64,000 nt of DNA from Spongiibacter sp. IMCC21906 (GCF_001010805.1 NZ_CP011477.1:1999001-2063000), one strand, 5' to 3'; shown: positions 29,939 through 44,354, counted from the first letter of the stretch. Notes: generated by a model not told the origin, from the letters alone. Translations and numbers: made by a program.

Positions 29939-30742
29939 CTAGATGTTTTCCAGGTGGGGGCGAACCGCCTGCAGAATACTTTTTAAGCACTTGGGGTTGC
30001 CGGCAACGATGTTGCCGCTTTCAAAGTAATTGCCGCCGCCTTTAAAGTCGCTGATCAGACCACCGGCTTCACGCACTAGCAAAATGCCTGCGGCGATATC
30101 CCATTTGTTTAGGCCAATTTCCCAGAAGCCGTCTAGGCGACCTGCGGCAACATAGGCTAAATCCAGTGATGCGGCACCCGCTCGGCGAATACCGGCCGTT
30201 TCACCAGCAATGGCTTCGAGGCTGCGCATGTAGGCGGGGATATGTTGCTCGCAACGGGCTTTAAAAGGGATGCCGGTGCCAATCAATGCGCCTTCCAGGG
30301 TGGTGGCTGCCATGGCAACTCGTACGCGGCGGCCGTTCAGTTGGGCGCCACGGCCACGGCTGGCAGTAAATTCTTCTCGGCGGATGGGGTCCAAAATCAC
30401 CGCATGCTCGATTTGGCCGTTGTGAATACAGGCGATGGAAATGGCGAAATGGGGAATGCCCCGCACAAAGTTAGTGGTGCCATCGATAGGATCAATTATC
30501 CACTTATAGTCACTGTCTGGGTTGCCTGACTCGCCGGACTCTTCGCCCAGAAAGGCGTGATCGGGGTAGGCTTTTTGGAGGTGATAGATAATTTCTTTTT
30601 CGGCTTTGCGGTCGATTTCAGTCACAAAATTGTTCTGACCTTTCTCTTCGACCTGGATTCTGTCCAGTTGCTCGGAGGCGCGCGCTATTAGATCGCCGGC
30701 TTTACGGGCGGCGCGCAGAGCGATGTTTAGCATGGGTTGCAT
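29939..30742 (-). CDS. suhB: Inositol-1-monophosphatase family protein SuhB
   Basis: A 267-residue lithium-sensitive phosphatase fold. Metal-binding motifs are 'GEESGE' (about residue 70), 'WIDPIDGTTNFVRG' (about 83-96) and 'WDIAAGILLVREAGG'. In E. coli SuhB also joins the rRNA antitermination complex, so its cell role may be ribosome assembly more than inositol metabolism. ATG 30742 gives 'MQPMLNIALRAARKAG', matching the E. coli N terminus; an upstream ATG at 30766 adds eight residues without support. It converges with secF as in Pseudomonas. Confidence 0.95.
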   Translation of the reverse strand: MQPMLNIALRAARKAGDLIARASEQLDRIQVEEKGQNNFVTEIDRKAEKEIIYHLQKAYPDHAFLGEESGESGNPDSDYKWIIDPIDGTTNFVRGIPHFAISIACIHNGQIEHAVILDPIRREEFTASRGRGAQLNGRRVRVAMAATTLEGALIGTGIPFKARCEQHIPAYMRSLEAIAGETAGIRRAGAASLDLAYVAAGRLDGFWEIGLNKWDIAAGILLVREAGGLISDFKGGGNYFESGNIVAGNPKCLKSILQAVRPHLENI

Positions 30743-30815
30743 ATAACTAAGACCTTGAATGTTCAAGCAATTGGGCGCGCATTATAACAGAGAGTCTGCG
30801 TTCTATAAGTCCTAA

Positions 30816-32552
<1,737 letters not shown>

Positions 32553-32601
32553 ATTCATTGATTAGACGCTGTGTTTCGTCAAGCCAACAGGTATGAGTTA
32601 A

Positions 32602-33453
<852 letters not shown>

Positions 33454-33458
33454 TTTAA

Positions 33459-34766
<1,308 letters not shown>

Positions 34767-34776
34767 CTTGTTGTTT

Positions 34777-34800
34777 GGGCGCCTTTGGCGCCCTTAATTT
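34777..34800 (+). terminator. Hairpin between eno and ftsB
   Basis: GGGCGCC (34777-34783) and GGCGCCC (34787-34793) form a perfect 7-bp stem with a TTT loop, followed by TTAATTT. It is probably a partial terminator that lowers transcription of ftsB relative to eno. Confidence 0.6.
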
Positions 34801-34856
34801 AGCTGGCCTTTACTATTTTGGCGGCATCAAGAACGTTTAACCAATTAGAGCTCGTC

Positions 34857-35138
34857 ATGACCCGTCGCAGACTGCTAGTTTTGCTACTGCTGATTTTAAT
34901 CGTGCTGCAATTTCGGTTGTGGACGGGTAGTGGTAGCTGGGAGCAAATCGCGACACTAAAGCGCGATATAAAAGCCCAGCGAGTGATTAATGACGATCTG
35001 CAGCAGCGCAATCAGCGTCTTTATAGTGAAGTTGATAGCTTGAAACAAAACTTGGATAGCATTGAAGAGCGGGCCCGGAATGATATGGGTCTGGTCAAAA
35101 AAGATGAAGACTTCTATCTGATCATCGAGAATAAATAG
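34857..35138 (+). CDS. ftsB: Cell division protein FtsB
   Basis: A 93-residue divisome protein that joins FtsL and FtsQ at the septum. A short basic cytoplasmic start ('MTRRR') is followed by one membrane helix ('LLVLLLLILIVLQFRLW') and a periplasmic coiled coil rich in Q, N, L and E ('DDLQQRNQRLYSEVDSLKQN'). The end holds 'SIEERARNDMGLVKKDE', typical of FtsB. ATG 34857 is chosen because it gives the normal basic N terminus; the frame open from 34818 adds 13 residues. It precedes ispD by 10 bp. Confidence 0.93.
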   Translation: MTRRRLLVLLLLILIVLQFRLWTGSGSWEQIATLKRDIKAQRVINDDLQQRNQRLYSEVDSLKQNLDSIEERARNDMGLVKKDEDFYLIIENK

Positions 35139-35148
35139 GCCTTTGATC

Positions 35149-35889
35149 ATGCCCGAAAAAGAAAAGCTTTGGGCAATTGTGCCAGCCGCAGGCGCAGGCC
35201 AGCGGCTTCCAGGTGTTGTCCCCAAACAGTATCTCCATCTTCAAGGTAAAGCCATTATCGAACACAGTTTGGGCTGCTTGCTTAATGAGTTGCGCATAGA
35301 GTGGATCGTGGTAGCGCTTAACCGAAATGACCAAGGCTTTAGCGCTCTTGAAATAGCGAACCACCCCAGAGTAAAAACCACGCTGGGCGGTGCTGAGCGA
35401 GCTGAGTCAGTGCTTAATGGTTTGCAGGCCCTTGCTGAACATGCGGCGGCAGATGATTGGGTATTGGTCCACGATGCGGCGCGTCCTTGTTTACCTCAAT
35501 CCGACTTAAGCAAATTACTGGAGTCGGGCTGTGCCCATGATGTGGGGGCCATTCTTGCTGCGCCAGTAGTGGACACCATCAAGCGCGGGCTGGCAGCCAC
35601 CCAGGAAATATCCGAAACCGTTGATAGGCAGCAATTGTGGCGAGCATTAACGCCACAGTTGTTTCGTTATGGTCTACTTAAATCTGCGCTGGAACATTGT
35701 CAGAATAAGCATTTAATGGTGACGGATGAAGCCTCTGCGGTGGAGCATTTGGGAAAACAACCGCTATTGGTACCGGGACAGGCCTGCAATATCAAAGTGA
35801 CTTATCCTGAGGATGTGGCCTTGGCAGAATTTTATTTACAGGACGCGGTTGTTTTGGATGAACGCAAAGAAAAAGGGGACCGGCAATGA
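35149..35889 (+). CDS. ispD: 2-C-methyl-D-erythritol 4-phosphate cytidylyltransferase
   Basis: The third step of the non-mevalonate isoprenoid route: MEP plus CTP gives CDP-ME. The 246-residue nucleotidyltransferase has the CTP-binding '[20 protein letters not shown]' at residues about 9-28, then '[15 protein letters not shown]', '[12 protein letters not shown]' and '[12 protein letters not shown]'. ATG 35149 is preferred over an in-frame TTG at 35143. Its stop overlaps the ispF start by four bases (ATGA). Confidence 0.96.
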   Translation: MPEKEKLWAIVPAAGAGQRLPGVVPKQYLHLQGKAIIEHSLGCLLNELRIEWIVVALNRNDQGFSALEIANHPRVKTTLGGAERAESVLNGLQALAEHAAADDWVLVHDAARPCLPQSDLSKLLESGCAHDVGAILAAPVVDTIKRGLAATQEISETVDRQQLWRALTPQLFRYGLLKSALEHCQNKHLMVTDEASAVEHLGKQPLLVPGQACNIKVTYPEDVALAEFYLQDAVVLDERKEKGDRQ

Positions 35890-36371
35890 CGTTGCGCATT
35901 GGTCATGGTTACGACGTTCATCGTTTTGGTGGTGATAAGCCCCTGATGCTGTGCGGCGTGGAAATTCCTCACCATAAAGGCTTAATTGCGCATTCAGATG
36001 GTGATGTGGCCCTTCATGCCTTGTGCGATGCAATGCTCGGGGCTTTGGCTTTGGGCGACATTGGCAAACATTTTCCCGATACTGATCCCCGTTATGCAGG
36101 TGCTGATAGTGGTGAATTACTGCAGCATTGCCGCCAATTGATTTTAGAGCAGGGCTTTGTGTTGGCTAATGCCGACCTGACCATTGCTGCCCAAAAACCA
36201 AAATTGTCGCCTTTTATTAAGGAAATGCGAGAACGCATTGCCACTTTATTGGATGTTGCTTTGACTCAGATCAGCGTGAAAGCGACCACGACAGAAAAGC
36301 TGGGTTTTGTGGGTAGAGAAGAGGGCATCGCTGTTGATGCGGTGGTGTTGATGCAAGCTTATGATTCCTGA
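35886..36371 (+). CDS. ispF: 2-C-methyl-D-erythritol 2,4-cyclodiphosphate synthase
   Basis: The fifth step of the non-mevalonate isoprenoid route, cyclising CDP-ME 2-phosphate. The 161-residue trimeric enzyme has the zinc-binding 'GHGYDVHRF' at the start, '[20 protein letters not shown]' and the C-terminal '[18 protein letters not shown]'. ATGA overlap with ispD and an 11-bp overlap with truD show tight co-translation. Confidence 0.97.
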   Translation: MTLRIGHGYDVHRFGGDKPLMLCGVEIPHHKGLIAHSDGDVALHALCDAMLGALALGDIGKHFPDTDPRYAGADSGELLQHCRQLILEQGFVLANADLTIAAQKPKLSPFIKEMRERIATLLDVALTQISVKATTTEKLGFVGREEGIAVDAVVLMQAYDS

Positions 36372-37371
36372 TTGGCCCCGAGCATTGGGCGGCCCTGCGG
36401 GCCAGGCGCAGCTTAAATTTAACAACGATGATTTTATTGTTGAGGAATTGTTTGAGTTTGAACCCAGCGATGACGGCGAGTTTGATTGGCTTTGGATAGA
36501 GAAATCTGGAGACAGCACTGACTATGTTGCTCGGGCCATTGCCCGGGAGGCAGGCGTCACCACCAAGGCGGTAACTTACTCGGGCCTTAAAGATCGGCAC
36601 GCACTGACCCGGCAATGGTTTTGTGTACACAGAGCGGGTAAACCGGCACTGGAGTGGCAGGACAAAATAAGTGGTAATTGGCGAGTGCTTAAAGCCTGCC
36701 GTCATCGTCAAAAGCTGCGAAGAGGAAGTCATCGGGGCAATCATTTTACGCTGTCGCTCAGGGATTTTGTGGGTGACAAAACATTGCTTGAAGTCCGGGC
36801 TGATGCGGTGGCACAGGGATTTCCAAATTACTTTGGTGAACAGCGCTTTGGGCGTGATGGCGGCAATATTACTGCCTGCCGAGATTGGTTCGGGTCGGCT
36901 AAGCAACTTGGGCGATTTGAAAAAAGCATGTATTTGTCGTCTGCACGGGCCTGGCTGTTTAATCAGTTATTGGCTGCGCGTGTGGATGCGGATAGTTGGT
37001 GCTCTGCTTTAGATGGCGAGCTTTTTGCTTTGCGGGATAGTGGCAGCATTTTTAGTGAGCCCTTAAACGCTGATATATTCTCTAGACTTGAGCTTGGCGA
37101 TATTCATCCTACCGGGCCGTTGTTTGGTGGGGCGGGTAAAACTTGTGTAATGGCTGATGTTGCTAAATTAGAAGCGCAGATATTTGGACGTGAGCCCGAA
37201 TTGTGTGACGGCTTGTTGCGGTCGGGTTTAAAAATGGAGCGGCGTTCACTTCGAGTTTTAGCTAAAAATATGCACTGGCATTGGGCAGATGAGCAAACGT
37301 TTTGCCTAAGCTTTTCTTTGCCCAGGGGCTGCTTCGCTACGGCGCTTGTGCGAGAATTGATCGAATACTAA
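36361..37371 (+). CDS. truD: tRNA pseudouridine(13) synthase TruD
   Basis: Makes pseudouridine 13 in tRNA-Glu. The 336-residue protein carries the TruD catalytic motif '[15 protein letters not shown]' (Asp at about residue 80), '[11 protein letters not shown]' and '[16 protein letters not shown]', with the family's insertion domain between the halves. It overlaps ispF. In Pseudomonas-type genomes surE follows; here 85 bp of noncoding DNA lead straight to pcm. Confidence 0.96.
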   Translation: MIPDWPRALGGPAGQAQLKFNNDDFIVEELFEFEPSDDGEFDWLWIEKSGDSTDYVARAIAREAGVTTKAVTYSGLKDRHALTRQWFCVHRAGKPALEWQDKISGNWRVLKACRHRQKLRRGSHRGNHFTLSLRDFVGDKTLLEVRADAVAQGFPNYFGEQRFGRDGGNITACRDWFGSAKQLGRFEKSMYLSSARAWLFNQLLAARVDADSWCSALDGELFALRDSGSIFSEPLNADIFSRLELGDIHPTGPLFGGAGKTCVMADVAKLEAQIFGREPELCDGLLRSGLKMERRSLRVLAKNMHWHWADEQTFCLSFSLPRGCFATALVRELIEY

Positions 37372-37456
37372 AACGAGGCTCCAGGATTTAAGATAGTTAT
37401 TTTTGAACTGCCAGAGGGCAAAATAACTGCTTACAACAGTCTCAAGACAATAATGG

Positions 37457-38125
37457 GTGGCAACGCTGAATCTACAAGGTATTGGGATGACATCCCAGCG
37501 CACAAGAGACCGCCTCATCGAAAGAGTGCGTGAGAAAGGCATTACGGATGAGTCCGTGCTTAAGATAATGCGCGCGACGCCTCGTCATATTTTTTTAGAC
37601 GAAGCGCTTTCACATCGCGCCTATGAGGACAGCTCCTTACCGATTGGTTTTCAGCAGACGCTTTCTCAGCCTTATATTGTTGCGCGGATGACCGAGCTAC
37701 TGCTGGCTGCGGGCCCAAGGGAACGCGTGCTGGAGGTGGGTACCGGTTCAGGATATCAAACGGCGATTCTTGCCCAGTTGGTCGAGCGGGTGTTTAGTGT
37801 GGAGCGTATTCGACCGTTGCAGGAACAAGCCCGACAGCGTTTACGACATTTGCGTCTGTACAATGTGCATTTGCGTCATGCCGATGGTGGCATGGGTTGG
37901 CCTCAGCGCGGCCCGTTTGACGGTATTCTCTCTGCTGCCGCCCCGGAGGTGGTTCCCCAAGAGTTGCTTGATCAACTGGCTATTGGTGGAAGGTTGGTGA
38001 TTCCTGTGGGCAAGAAGGGCGTACAACAACATTTATGTGTCTATGACAAAACGGAAGACGGCATAAACGAGCAGAAAATTGAGCCGGTGTTGTTTGTTCC
38101 TTTGGTCAGTGGCGTGGTTGCGTAA
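37457..38125 (+). CDS. pcm: Protein-L-isoaspartate O-methyltransferase
   Basis: Repairs damaged proteins by methylating L-isoaspartyl residues with S-adenosylmethionine. The 222-residue Rossmann methyltransferase has '[18 protein letters not shown]' (substrate region) and motif I '[18 protein letters not shown]', with '[13 protein letters not shown]' near the end. The start is uncertain: GTG 37457 adds 'NLQGIG' residues, while ATG 37487 would give 212 residues beginning '[10 protein letters not shown]', as in P. aeruginosa, with AAGG upstream. surE, usually overlapping its 5' end, is absent. Confidence 0.94.
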   Translation: MATLNLQGIGMTSQRTRDRLIERVREKGITDESVLKIMRATPRHIFLDEALSHRAYEDSSLPIGFQQTLSQPYIVARMTELLLAAGPRERVLEVGTGSGYQTAILAQLVERVFSVERIRPLQEQARQRLRHLRLYNVHLRHADGGMGWPQRGPFDGILSAAAPEVVPQELLDQLAIGGRLVIPVGKKGVQQHLCVYDKTEDGINEQKIEPVLFVPLVSGVVA

Positions 38126-38176
38126 CGTATCAATTTTAAAAAATTGCTCCCAGCAGCATAAAAGGAATGTGCATTT

Positions 38177-39097
38177 GTGAATGGATTTAAACCAGCTATC
38201 TTTTTGCGCGGGATGGCAATGGGCGCGGCGGATATTGTGCCTGGCGTCTCTGGTGGCACAATTGCATTTATTACCGGTATTTACGACCAGCTTATTGAGA
38301 GCCTGAAATCTTTCAATATCGATGCTCTTAAAATATTATTCAGCCAAGGGGTTCCCGCTTGCTGGCGGCATATCAATGGCAGTTTTTTGTTTAGTCTAAT
38401 ACTGGGCATTATTTTTAGCGCACTTTCTTTAGCCCGAGCCATTTCCTACGCATTAGAGCATTATCCCGTGCCGTTGGCGGGTTTCTTTTTTGGCCTGGTC
38501 TTAGCGTCTGCAGTGCTTATCTATCGCGAAATTCCCACCCGAAGCTATGCCACGTTATTGATGCTATTGCTGGGCGCAATTGCTGCATTGGCCGTGGGAG
38601 AAATGCGGCCTGCCAGTATTGATGTCTCACCGGTGAGTTTATTTTTGTCTGGCGCACTGGCGATCTGTGCCATGATTTTGCCCGGCATATCGGGCAGTTT
38701 TATTTTGCTGTTAATTGGCATGTACGGTCCGGTTATTGATGCCATAAAGGCGCTGGATTTTGGCGCGATTGGGGTGTTTGGTTTGGGCTGTATTACGGGC
38801 TTAATGCTTTTTGTGCGGCTGCTATCGTGGCTGCTTGAACATTATCATGCTGCGCTACTGGCCTTTCTCTCAGGTTTGCTGGTCGGATCCCTTAGAATTA
38901 TTTGGCCTTGGAAATTTGATGCTGAAGCCACGCCTGCTTCGCTGGGAAGTGGCGTGGATTTGACGAATGTATGGCCTTGGCAGTTTGCTGAGCTTGCTAA
39001 TGCCCATATACCTCTGTCTGCTATTCTGGCAGTCTTTGGTATTATTCTGGTAATCGGCATCGAGCGGATTGCCGCACTCAGCGAGGTAAGGTCTTAG
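38177..39097 (+). CDS. DUF368 membrane protein, polyprenyl phosphate translocase type
   Basis: A 306-residue integral membrane protein with about eight to ten hydrophobic segments and the DUF368 start 'FLRGMAMGAADIVPGVSGGTIAFITGIYD'-type motif (the G-A-A-D-x-V-P-G-V-S-G-G-T stretch at about residues 14-26). A second similar re-entrant motif, 'MILPGISGSFILLLIGMYGP', is at about 168-187. DUF368 members (PopT) recycle undecaprenyl phosphate across the inner membrane, which I take from family knowledge, not from this sequence. The start is GTG 38177 with AGGAA upstream. It sits between pcm and nlpD. Confidence 0.88.
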   Translation: MNGFKPAIFLRGMAMGAADIVPGVSGGTIAFITGIYDQLIESLKSFNIDALKILFSQGVPACWRHINGSFLFSLILGIIFSALSLARAISYALEHYPVPLAGFFFGLVLASAVLIYREIPTRSYATLLMLLLGAIAALAVGEMRPASIDVSPVSLFLSGALAICAMILPGISGSFILLLIGMYGPVIDAIKALDFGAIGVFGLGCITGLMLFVRLLSWLLEHYHAALLAFLSGLLVGSLRIIWPWKFDAEATPASLGSGVDLTNVWPWQFAELANAHIPLSAILAVFGIILVIGIERIAALSEVRS

Positions 39098-39122
39098 CTT
39101 AATTCAATAACTTAATTCAATA
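39098..39122. repeat. 13-bp tandem duplication after the DUF368 stop
   Basis: CTTAATTCAATAA at 39098-39110 and CTTAATTCAATA at 39111-39122, starting at the base after the TAG stop codon. Confidence 0.85.
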
Positions 39123-39244
39123 GTAGCTCCGCTGAGAGATTTCAGTGTTATGCAGAGGTTTTTTAGACCGACCATGAACAGAGCGACACCGATACACACA
39201 CTGCTAAACCAATACTGGCCGATAGGTTGTCGGCTAAGGTTGAT

Positions 39245-40015
39245 GTGCCAGTGTTGAACGCGCACTGGATTCCCTTCGCTATTATTATCGCCTTAATTAG
39301 TGGGGGCTGCGTGAGTAGTGGTGGCTCTGCGCCTATTGAAGATCGCTACTCGCCGTCTGAGCGTGCACCTAAAGAGTATATTGTCAGCCGAGGCGATACG
39401 CTGTTCTCAATAGCCTGGCGGTATGGCTTTGATGTAAAGCGACTTGCTGCGGCCAATAAGATCCCCCCTCCGTTCACGATTTATCCCGGCCAAGCGATTC
39501 ACCTGAAAGAAAGCAATACTGTGCAGGTCAAACGGCCTACTTCAGTAGCAACCGCTGCCAAGTCTCCTGAAGTTAAAGCGCCAAGCCGCGATGTTGCCAA
39601 ACCTGTTAAAAAACCTACGCCTAAAGTGTCGTCGAATAAAAATGAATCTTGGCGCTGGCCGGTAAATGGCCGTGTAGTTCGCGCTTTTGTTGCTACCGGA
39701 CAGGCGCATAAAGGTATTGATATCGGCGGTAAAATAGGCGAGCCTGTACATGCAAGCCGCAGTGGTGTCGTGGTGTATTCGGGCAGCGGTTTAGTGGGTT
39801 ACGGCAATTTGCTCATCCTTAAACACTCGGAGCAAGAATTGAGTGCTTACGGTCATAATAAACGGGTTTTAGTAAAGGAGGGACAGAAGGTAAAAGCGGG
39901 TTCTGTTATCGCCGAATTGGGAGACAGTGGTACGGACTCAGCAAAGCTACATTTTGAAGTACGGATTAATGGAAAACCGGTTGATCCTTTGCGCCTGCTT
40001 CCAAAACAAAATTAA
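39245..40015 (+). CDS. nlpD: Lipoprotein NlpD, LysM and degenerate LytM (M23) domains
   Basis: An outer-membrane lipoprotein that activates amidase AmiC at the division site. The signal '[15 protein letters not shown]' gives a lipobox Cys at about residue 20. A LysM domain ('[20 protein letters not shown]') is followed by a Lys/Pro/Ser-rich linker and the M23 domain ('[20 protein letters not shown]'). The HxH metal motif reads K-L-H ('[11 protein letters not shown]'), so the peptidase is probably inactive, as in known NlpD. The start is uncertain: no ATG fits; GTG 39245 has AAGG upstream, TTG 39227 is an alternative. nlpD-rpoS is the universal gammaproteobacterial order. Confidence 0.92.
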   Translation: MPVLNAHWIPFAIIIALISGGCVSSGGSAPIEDRYSPSERAPKEYIVSRGDTLFSIAWRYGFDVKRLAAANKIPPPFTIYPGQAIHLKESNTVQVKRPTSVATAAKSPEVKAPSRDVAKPVKKPTPKVSSNKNESWRWPVNGRVVRAFVATGQAHKGIDIGGKIGEPVHASRSGVVVYSGSGLVGYGNLLILKHSEQELSAYGHNKRVLVKEGQKVKAGSVIAELGDSGTDSAKLHFEVRINGKPVDPLRLLPKQN

Positions 40016-40077
40016 GGCAGCAGACTAAAGTATCACCCCAGTCAGTCAATAAAATTCTCAACAATAAGGATTTGACG

Positions 40078-41052
40078 ATGCGGGTATTGGAATCGGAGCT
40101 TGATCAAGACGCCTTGGTCGACACCATTCATACAGAAGACTTTAAGCTTGAAAAACGCCGTCTGACGAATAAGCCGGATCAGCGTTTGCATGCCAAACGA
40201 ACGCGCAGCGAGCTTGATGCAACTCAACTCTATCTCGCCGAGATAGGGTATTCCCCTCTACTTAGTGCTGATGAAGAAAAGCACTTCTCTCGGCTGGCCC
40301 GCAGTGGCGATGACGCTGGTCGAAAACGTATGATTGAAAGCAATCTGCGGTTGGTTGTAAAAATTTCCCGACGTTATCTTAACCGTGGTTTGACCTTGCT
40401 GGATTTAGTGGAAGAGGGCAATCTCGGTTTGATTCGGGCGGTTGAAAAGTTTGATCCCGAACGGGGATTCCGGTTTTCAACTTATGCCACCTGGTGGATT
40501 CGTCAGAACATTGAACGGGCAATTATGAACCAGTCCCGCACAATTCGCTTACCTATCCATGTTGTCAAAGAGTTAAACGGCTACCTCCGTGTCGAGCGCG
40601 AGTTAAGCCAACAACTCGACCATATGCCATCTCCAGAAGAAATGGCAGTGGCGATGGACAGACCAGTGGCTGATGCCAAGCGCTTGTGCGGTTTAAAAGA
40701 GCGGGTGGGGTCAATTGATGTGCCTGCCGGTCAAGGTAACGACCAGTCGCTACTGGACACCTTAGCGGATCAGCATGCGGCAAACCCCAGCGATATTTTG
40801 CAAAGTGAAGATCTTACAAAGTGCATCGATACCTGGCTGGATGCCCTTAGCAGTAAACAGCGAGAAGTTGTGCTGCGCCGTTTTGGGCTCCGGGGCTATG
40901 AGAATGCGACCTTAGAAGAGGTGGGCCGAGAAATTGGCTTGACCCGTGAACGTGTCAGGCAGATTCAGGTAGAGGCGTTAAAGACTTTGCGGCAGATGTT
41001 CGAAAATAATGGGCTTAGCGCGGCGTCGTTGTTTTCGGATTGCGAAGACTAG
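40078..41052 (+). CDS. rpoS: RNA polymerase sigma factor RpoS
   Basis: The stationary-phase and general stress sigma factor, 324 residues. Region 1.2 is '[21 protein letters not shown]'; region 2 holds '[21 protein letters not shown]' and '[19 protein letters not shown]'. Region 3 follows ('[16 protein letters not shown]'), then region 4 with the helix-turn-helix '[20 protein letters not shown]'. ATG 40078 has AAGGA seven bases upstream; a TTG at 40072 is a less likely start. In E. coli rpoS is transcribed largely from inside nlpD, which may hold here too. Confidence 0.97.
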   Translation: MRVLESELDQDALVDTIHTEDFKLEKRRLTNKPDQRLHAKRTRSELDATQLYLAEIGYSPLLSADEEKHFSRLARSGDDAGRKRMIESNLRLVVKISRRYLNRGLTLLDLVEEGNLGLIRAVEKFDPERGFRFSTYATWWIRQNIERAIMNQSRTIRLPIHVVKELNGYLRVERELSQQLDHMPSPEEMAVAMDRPVADAKRLCGLKERVGSIDVPAGQGNDQSLLDTLADQHAANPSDILQSEDLTKCIDTWLDALSSKQREVVLRRFGLRGYENATLEEVGREIGLTRERVRQIQVEALKTLRQMFENNGLSAASLFSDCED

Positions 41053-41060
41053 AAACCAAA

Positions 41061-41083
41061 AAGACCTGCTCAAGGCAGGTCTT
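41061..41083. terminator. Terminator between rpoS and fdxA
   Basis: AAGACCTGC (41061-41069) pairs perfectly with GCAGGTCTT (41075-41083), loop TCAAG. A-rich bases precede it and TCTTCTC follows, so it can serve the convergent rpoS and fdxA. Only 61 bp separate the genes. Confidence 0.8.
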
Positions 41084-41113
41084 CTCAATAGCATACAGAA
41101 TGCGTTCTAGGTT

Positions 41114-41437
41114 TTAACGCTCCAGATACTGCAGCTTGTTGGGCTTACCTGCCCACTCTTCGGCGTCGGCAGGCGGGTCTTTCATTTCAGCAATGTTGGG
41201 CCATACTTCTGATAGTTCAGCATTAAGCTCCAGAAACACTTGCTGATCTTCTGGCAGTTCATCTTCTGAAAAAATGGCTTCTACCGGACACTCTGGTTCG
41301 CACAATGCACAGTCAATACACTCATCTGGGTGGATGACCAAAAAGTTAGGACCCTCATAGAAGCAATCTACTGGGCAGACTTCTACACAGTCTGTATGTT
41401 TGCATTTAATGCAATCTTCACCCACTACAAATGTCAT
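41114..41437 (-). CDS. fdxA: Seven-iron ferredoxin FdxA
   Basis: A 107-residue electron carrier with one 3Fe-4S and one 4Fe-4S cluster. The N-terminal half holds '[20 protein letters not shown]', the modified cluster motif, and '[17 protein letters not shown]', the second. The acidic tail is typical of the Azotobacter FdI-like family. ATG 41437 gives the family start 'MTFVVGEDC'; the longer frame is not used. Its place between rpoS and mutS is the Pseudomonas order. Confidence 0.96.
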   Translation of the reverse strand: MTFVVGEDCIKCKHTDCVEVCPVDCFYEGPNFLVIHPDECIDCALCEPECPVEAIFSEDELPEDQQVFLELNAELSEVWPNIAEMKDPPADAEEWAGKPNKLQYLER

Positions 41438-41578
41438 TTTGGCTCGGCCCCTCTTAAATCGGATGTGGTCTAGTTCCACGAGCCGCGTATTGTAACACTG
41501 GCTAAATTTATCGGTATAGACTTTGTCTTAACAATAATTTAGCTGTGGCTTATCGCTTTTTTAGATGAACAGCTGTGA

Positions 41579-44149
41579 TTACAGTAAGGACTTAAGTTCA
41601 TAGAGCAAATCTTGAGCTTGACGAGGCGTGAGCTCATCGGGGTCCACGTCGCTTAATCGCACAAGGGCTTTTGATGGCTCCGCCGGTGCGGCGAATAAAT
41701 CGGCCTGAAACTGCTGGGCATCGGCGGCACTGATGTGCTCAGTGCTGGCGTGTTTTTCCAGCTCTTCTAGCTTTCGCCGCGCCGCCGACACGACTTTGCT
41801 GGGAATGCCTGCCAGCTTGGCGACTTGTAAGCCGTAGCTACGGTTTGCTGGGCCTTCTTCGACCTTGTGAAGAAAGACAATGTGGTCTTGGAACTCGGTG
41901 ACACCTAAGTGAACATTGGTCGCCAAAGGATAGGTCTCGGGCAAGGCCGTTAATTCAAAATAGTGGGTGGCAAACAAGGTAAAGGCTTTAATGCGCTCGG
42001 CCAGATCAATGCCGCTTGCCCAAGCTAATGACAAGCCATCGAAGGTGCTGGTGCCTCGACCCACTTCATCCATGAGTACCAGGCTTTTGTCGGTGGCGTT
42101 ATTTAAAATATTGGCGGTTTCGGTCATCTCGACCATAAAGGTTGAACGGCCACCGGCTAAATCGTCGGATGAGCCGATACGGGTAAAAATCTGATCAACA
42201 ATACTCATTTCAGCCGATTTTGCCGGAACATAGCTGCCAATATGAGCCAGCAAAACAATCAGCGCGGTTTGACGCATATAGGTCGATTTACCGCCCATGT
42301 TGGGGCCGGTAATAATTAAAGTGCGGCGGTTTTCGTCCAGATGCAGGTCGTTGGCAATAAAGGGTTCATCCAGTACCTGCTCAACCACCGGGTGACGACC
42401 TTGCTCGATATTCAGGCAGGGTGAATCGGATAAAACCGGGCAGCAGAAATCCAATGCCAGCGCACGCTCGGTTAAATTACAAATGACATCCAGCTCGCAC
42501 AAGGCGTTGGAGGAATCTTGCAAGGGCAGCAACTGCGCGTTGAGGGTTTCTAGCAGCTGCTCGTAGAGCATTTTTTCTCGAGCCAGCGCGCGGCTTTTGC
42601 TGCTTAGGGCTTTGTCTTCAAATTCTTTTAGTTCCGGGGTAATAAAACGCTCGGCATTTTTAAGGGTTTGCCGACGGATATATTCAGCAGGGGCCTGTTC
42701 TGCCTGGATACGGCTGATTTCAATGTAATAGCCGTGAACCCGGTTGTAGCCGACTTTTAGACTACTGAGGCCCGTACGCTGTCGTTCTTCCTGCTCCATT
42801 TTTAGCAGAAAGTCCCCGGCATCGCTGCTGAGGCTGCGCAGTTCATCCAGCTCTTGGTCATACCCCGTAGCGATGACGCCACCATCGCGAATCACCATGG
42901 GCGGATTTTCCATAATGGCGCGATCGAGTAATTCTGCCAGTTCAGGAAATTCGCTGATGCTTTCAGACAGGCTTTTTAGCAGCTCGGACTCGGCTTGGCG
43001 CAAGTGGGATTGTAGGTGGGGCAGGCTTGCCAAGGCTTTTGCCAGTCGTGACAAATCCCGTGGCCGGGCAGAACGCAAAGCGACTCGTGCCAATATGCGC
43101 TCTAAATCACCAATATCTTTGAGCTGGGGTTGCAGTGATTCATACAGAAACTCTGCCTGCAGTTCGGCAATCAGCTGCTGGCGCTGTTCCAGTTGAGCTT
43201 TGCTGCGCAGCGGCCGGTGCAGCCAGCGCTTAAGCAAGCGACTCCCCATTGCTGTTTGGCAATGATCAATCACTGACGCCAGGGTGTTTTCGACCCCACC
43301 GCTGAGATTAATATCAAGTTCTAGATTGCGTCGGGTGGCCGCATCCATCGCAACGGCTTCATCTCTGGCTTCATGCTGAAGACGCTGGATATGGGGAATG
43401 CTGGTTCGCTGAGTGTCTTTGACATACTGTAACAGGCACCCTGCAGCGGCGATGGCGGCGGTTAAGCCTGAGCAGCCAAAGCCGTTAAGGTCTTGTACCT
43501 TAAAATGCTGACAGAGACTGCGTTGGGCGGCATCCAAATCAAAATCCCAGGGGGGAAGTCGGCGCAGGCCGGGGCGATTATTCAGCGCGCTACATTCAAA
43601 CTCATCGGCGATAAGTAGCTCTGCTGGTTGCAGACGCTGAATTTCTGCCAGCAAGGCCGTTTCATCCGTCACTTCAAAAATTTGAAAGCGACCGCCGCTC
43701 ATATCGAGAGAAGCGATGCCCAAGCGTCCTTGGGTGGCCGCAATGGCAACCAGTAGGGTGTCCTGACGTGCTTCCAGCAGTGCTTCATCGCTGAGGGTGC
43801 CGGGGGTAACAATGCGGGCGACTTTACGTTCTACTGGTCCTTTGCTGGTGGCGGGATCGCCAAATTGCTCACAAATGGCAATAGACAAACCTTGTCTTAC
43901 CAAGCGGCCGAGGTAATTTTCGGCCGAATGGTAAGGGATTCCGCACATGGGAATGGGGTTGCCACCAGCTTTACCACGGGCAGTCAGGGTAATATCCAGC
44001 AACTGGGCAGCGCGCTTGGCGTCGTCAAAAAACAGCTCGTAAAAGTCGCCCATTCGGTAAAATAACAGCTCATTGGGATGCTGTGCTTTGATGCCAAGGT
44101 ATTGTTGCATCATCGGCGTATGTTGGTTCAGCTCGATGCTTGCATTCAT
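41579..44149 (-). CDS. mutS: DNA mismatch repair protein MutS
   Basis: Recognises mismatches and small loops and starts repair with MutL. The 856-residue protein (E. coli 853) has the mismatch-binding wedge '[15 protein letters not shown]' at about residues 31-45, connector, lever and clamp domains. The ATPase has Walker A '[13 protein letters not shown]', Walker B '[16 protein letters not shown]' and '[11 protein letters not shown]'. The C terminus ends in a short helix-turn-helix tail. It is divergent from recA; the pncC/cinA gene often between them is absent. Confidence 0.97.
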   Translation of the reverse strand: MNASIELNQHTPMMQQYLGIKAQHPNELLFYRMGDFYELFFDDAKRAAQLLDITLTARGKAGGNPIPMCGIPYHSAENYLGRLVRQGLSIAICEQFGDPATSKGPVERKVARIVTPGTLSDEALLEARQDTLLVAIAATQGRLGIASLDMSGGRFQIFEVTDETALLAEIQRLQPAELLIADEFECSALNNRPGLRRLPPWDFDLDAAQRSLCQHFKVQDLNGFGCSGLTAAIAAAGCLLQYVKDTQRTSIPHIQRLQHEARDEAVAMDAATRRNLELDINLSGGVENTLASVIDHCQTAMGSRLLKRWLHRPLRSKAQLEQRQQLIAELQAEFLYESLQPQLKDIGDLERILARVALRSARPRDLSRLAKALASLPHLQSHLRQAESELLKSLSESISEFPELAELLDRAIMENPPMVIRDGGVIATGYDQELDELRSLSSDAGDFLLKMEQEERQRTGLSSLKVGYNRVHGYYIEISRIQAEQAPAEYIRRQTLKNAERFITPELKEFEDKALSSKSRALAREKMLYEQLLETLNAQLLPLQDSSNALCELDVICNLTERALALDFCCPVLSDSPCLNIEQGRHPVVEQVLDEPFIANDLHLDENRRTLIITGPNMGGKSTYMRQTALIVLLAHIGSYVPAKSAEMSIVDQIFTRIGSSDDLAGGRSTFMVEMTETANILNNATDKSLVLMDEVGRGTSTFDGLSLAWASGIDLAERIKAFTLFATHYFELTALPETYPLATNVHLGVTEFQDHIVFLHKVEEGPANRSYGLQVAKLAGIPSKVVSAARRKLEELEKHASTEHISAADAQQFQADLFAAPAEPSKALVRLSDVDPDELTPRQAQDLLYELKSLL

Positions 44150-44264
44150 CCGGTTATTCCGTCCAAAGTGAGTAATATAAAGGCTGGAAGTTTACGGAAA
44201 GCGTTGCGCTTGTGCTACCGGATAACGATATGTAAAAAGAGCATTGACATTACGGCCAATAATA

Positions 44265-44280
44265 CTGAGTATATATACAG
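44265..44280 (+). promoter_or_regulatory. LexA (SOS) box in the recA promoter
   Basis: CTGAGTATATATACAG: the CTG-N10-CAG LexA operator, differing from the E. coli consensus CTGTATATATATACAG at two positions. A perfect -35 TTGACA lies at 44244-44249 and the box overlaps the expected -10 region, 75 bp before the recA start codon. Confidence 0.93.
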
Positions 44281-44354
44281 TTGTTTTGCCCGGCGGGATT
44301 TTGATCATTCCGCGTTTATCACCCATCGCTAGCAAATAGGCAAGGTAGGAAATC

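Noticed and set aside
36271-36906. 211-residue minus-strand open frame over truD
   Set aside because: Antisense to a clear TruD with conserved motifs; composition and lack of any domain mark it as a shadow.
37372-37456. Hidden or frameshifted surE
   Set aside because: 85 bp is far too short and no SurE motif is seen in any frame.
41053-41113. rsmZ-like small RNA between rpoS and fdxA, as in Pseudomonas
   Set aside because: Only 61 bp are present, filled by a terminator; no repeated GGA hairpins are seen.
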